A stretch of DNA of 64,000 bases, from assembly GCF_003293845.1 (NCBI RefSeq), contig NZ_QLST01000002.1:62001-126000 (forward strand). Reading direction: 5' to 3'. The position numbers were made by a program, and so were the translations under genes. This DNA comes from Flavobacterium tibetense (GTDB lineage: Bacteria; Bacteroidota; Bacteroidia; Flavobacteriales; Flavobacteriaceae). Numbering within the stretch: position 1 is the first letter of the stretch; each line of letters opens with the position of its first letter. This document shows, in pieces, positions 62,135 to 64,000 of the stretch. The notes beneath the pieces were generated by a model. It saw nothing but the letters and a program-made list of their open reading frames with translations, had not been told where the DNA came from and did not search any database.

Positions 62135-63496
62135 TTATTCTGCGTTATCTAAAAATTCTTTAATCTTTTCTATGTACTTATCAAAAAATGACTTTTTGAT
62201 TCTATCTCCAGTAGATTCTTCCGTTTTTTCAACTTCTTTTTCTGCTACTAGAGTAGGTTCCTCTGCAACCGGCTCAACTGCAACCGCTACAGGTTCTTCT
62301 TTTTTCATTTCTACTAATGGCGTAGCGCTTTTCGTATTATTTCTAACACTATTCATCACTAAACCAACAGCAGTGGCATATAATGGGCTCGACAATTCTT
62401 CGTCTGAGTTTCCAGCTAAATGTTCGTTTGGATAACCAATTCTGGTGTCCATTCCTGTAATATATTCTACCAATTGCTTGATGTGTTTTAACTCAGCTCC
62501 ACCACCAGTTAATACGATTCCTGCAATTAATTTTTTCTTTGGGTCTTCATGACCATAAATTTTAATTTCAGCATATACTTGCTCGATAATTTCCACTACT
62601 CTAGCGTGAATAATTTTCGATAAGTTTTTCAACGAAATTTCTTTTGGTTCTCTTCCTCGTAAACCTGGAATAGAAACAATTTCATTGTCTTTATTTTCTC
62701 CTGGCCAAGCTGAACCGAAACGTACTTTTAATAATTCCGCTTGTTTTTCAATAATAGAACAACCTTCTTTAATATCTTCTGTAATTACATTTCCTCCAAA
62801 AGGAATTACAGCAGTATGACGAATAATTCCGTCTTTAAAAATGGCTAAATCTGTTGTTCCACCACCAATATCGATTAGAGCAACTCCAGCTTCTTTTTCT
62901 TCCTGACTTAAAACAGCATCAGCTGAAGCCAATGGTTCTAAAGTTAAACCAGATAATTCTAATCCCGCACTTTTAACACATCTTCCTAAATTACGAATAG
63001 AAGCCGCTTGACCCACCACTACATGAAAACTAGATTCTAGTCTTCCACCATACATTCCGATTGGTTCTTTGATTTCCGCTTGTCCGTCAATTTTGAATTC
63101 TTGTGGTAATACGTGGATAATTTCTTCACCTGGCAACATTGCCAATTTATGTACTTGACCAATCAAAGCATCAATATCAGCATCACCAATTACTTCTTCT
63201 GCATTTGGGCGACTTACGTAGTCACTATGTTGAATACTGCGAATATGTTGGCCCGCAATTCCAACCACAACATCATTAATCTTATAACCTGAGTTATTTT
63301 CTGCTTCTAAAATTGCTTGTTGAATCGATTGAATCGTTTGTGTAATGTTATTTACAACACCTCTATGAACACCTAAGCTTTTAGATTTTCCTACTCCAAG
63401 AATTTCTAGCTTACCATATTCATTCTTCTTACCAATCATGGCTACAATCTTTGTTGTACCAATGTCTAGTCCTACTGCTATATTGTCTTTGTTCAT
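62135..63496 (-). CDS. ftsA: Cell division protein FtsA
   Basis: 453 residues. An actin-fold ATPase: VGLDIGTTKIVAMIGKKNEYG (phosphate 1), VALIDIGGGTTDLAIFKDG (phosphate 2) and AGIVLTGGGAELKHI (adenosine). Subdomain 1C lies after phosphate 1. An acidic Val/Glu/Pro linker (about 385-425) precedes the C-terminal amphipathic helix (DKYIEKIKEFLDNAE) that tethers FtsZ to the membrane. It lies 8 bases after ftsQ and 11 before ftsZ. Confidence 0.98.
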   Translation of the reverse strand: MNKDNIAVGLDIGTTKIVAMIGKKNEYGKLEILGVGKSKSLGVHRGVVNNITQTIQSIQQAILEAENNSGYKINDVVVGIAGQHIRSIQHSDYVSRPNAEEVIGDADIDALIGQVHKLAMLPGEEIIHVLPQEFKIDGQAEIKEPIGMYGGRLESSFHVVVGQAASIRNLGRCVKSAGLELSGLTLEPLASADAVLSQEEKEAGVALIDIGGGTTDLAIFKDGIIRHTAVIPFGGNVITEDIKEGCSIIEKQAELLKVRFGSAWPGENKDNEIVSIPGLRGREPKEISLKNLSKIIHARVVEIIEQVYAEIKIYGHEDPKKKLIAGIVLTGGGAELKHIKQLVEYITGMDTRIGYPNEHLAGNSDEELSSPLYATAVGLVMNSVRNNTKSATPLVEMKKEEPVAVAVEPVAEEPTLVAEKEVEKTEESTGDRIKKSFFDKYIEKIKEFLDNAE

Positions 63497-63504
63497 AACA
63501 CTAC

Positions 63505-64000
63505 TTATTTCTTACAAACTACTTGTTCTTCAAACATTAAGTTTACTTCTTTATACTCTTTAATCAAGGTATCCTTCACAGCATGCAGAAAAAAAGCTTT
63601 ATAATTCTTTAACTTTTGCTCTACATGAATGGGTTTACCCAAAACGATTTTAAAATCGTAATTTCTATTGGTCATGATTACGCCTCCTGAAGGCAAAATC
63701 TTGATTCCAGTTATGTTTTTCTTTAAGAAATCATCTTTATTGATTTCATTAAACAAAAACACATAATTCTCTTTCTCTTCATCAGGAAATTCTCCCACAA
63801 CGAGCGGTACTCGAGCAGAAAAATTATCGGACAAAGGCATTTTAGTTCCTTTACTATCAACATAATACGAAGTATTAGCCGACAGTAGTCTTACGGTTGG
63901 GGTCTTTTGTTTTATATGCGCACTTAAAGAACCATCTATACTTGAAAAAACTTGCGCTTTTTCTATCATCTCGTGATCATCGAGAACAGATTCTAAAGTA
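63505..64000 (-). CDS. ftsQ: Cell division protein FtsQ/DivIB, C-terminal part
   Basis: The frame stays open to the right edge, upstream of the internal Met at 63969, reading TLESVLDDHEMIEKAQVFSSIDGSLSAHIKQKTPTVRLL. This is the POTRA-to-beta-domain junction of FtsQ, so the N-terminal cytoplasmic part, membrane helix and POTRA start are outside the window. The visible 165 residues are the periplasmic beta domain that binds FtsB/FtsL. It heads the visible ftsQ-ftsA-ftsZ unit. Confidence 0.88.
   Translation of the reverse strand, partial: TLESVLDDHEMIEKAQVFSSIDGSLSAHIKQKTPTVRLLSANTSYYVDSKGTKMPLSDNFSARVPLVVGEFPDEEKENYVFLFNEINKDDFLKKNITGIKILPSGGVIMTNRNYDFKIVLGKPIHVEQKLKNYKAFFLHAVKDTLIKEYKEVNLMFEEQVVCKK

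Overview
The window looks like a chromosomal segment of a Flavobacterium-like member of the Bacteroidota (Flavobacteriaceae). The supporting signs are AT-rich DNA with TAnnTTTG-type -7 promoter boxes and few Shine-Dalgarno sites. The gene content agrees: a gldKLMN gliding and type IX secretion cluster, exosortase XrtF, several TonB-dependent receptors with carboxypeptidase-like N-terminal domains, a short primary sigma factor without region 1.1, and an FtsZ with a very long tail. Two tRNA genes are present (initiator tRNA-fMet and tRNA-Arg-TCG). I see no rRNA, CRISPR array or insertion sequence.

Layout. 1-10.8 kb: the end of a TPM-domain protein, a TonB-type receptor, der, a femAB-like acyltransferase, a DUF1761 protein, a J-domain/KTSC protein and a large outer-membrane protein. 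10.9-15.5 kb: initiator tRNA, era, an ABC-F ATPase, a DUF983 protein and a FAD oxidoreductase. 15.5-24.0 kb, minus strand: gldN, gldM, gldL, gldK (transcribed K to N), an arginase-fold protein and topA. 24.1-31.6 kb, plus strand: miaB, a sigma-54-type regulator, an orphan lipoprotein, lptE, a TPR-like protein, secG and groES-groEL. 31.6-37.2 kb: a large secreted plug-domain protein, then a probable soft-metal uptake module (HYC_CC_PP protein, TonB receptor, HMA protein). 37.2-40.5 kb: a beta-CASP hydrolase paired with an ATP-cone nuclease, and the XrtF pair. 40.5-44.8 kb: a GAF methionine-sulfoxide-reductase-like protein, rpsO, pnp and rpoD. 45.0-49.9 kb: an apparent phytate/phosphoester operon (TonB receptor, acid phosphatase-like enzyme, beta-propeller phytase). 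50-53 kb: rpe, a CBS protein, an MtfA-like peptidase and a thioredoxin-like protein. 53.06-59.26 kb: a 6.2-kb integrated element. 59.2-64 kb, minus strand: tRNA-Arg, yqeY, ftsZ, ftsA and ftsQ (truncated by the window edge).

The clearest accessory system is the 6.2-kb element in the 3' end of tRNA-Arg(TCG). It has 28-bp attachment repeats, identical 24-bp arm repeats inside both ends, a tyrosine recombinase, an excisionase-like HTH protein with a 10-bp palindromic operator, a winged-helix-like protein, a RepA-like ATPase with an altered P-loop, a zinc-ribbon primase-like protein, iteron-like repeats and a secreted DUF4468-like cargo. I see no relaxase and no capsid gene.

The most unusual non-coding signals are two. 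First, many intergenic regions contain degenerate arrays with a strict 7-base period, sometimes arranged as inverted halves. Second, three intergenic elements (near der, miaB and ftsZ/yqeY) share paired arms that show an apparent compensatory base change, consistent with a structured RNA or a dispersed repeat family.
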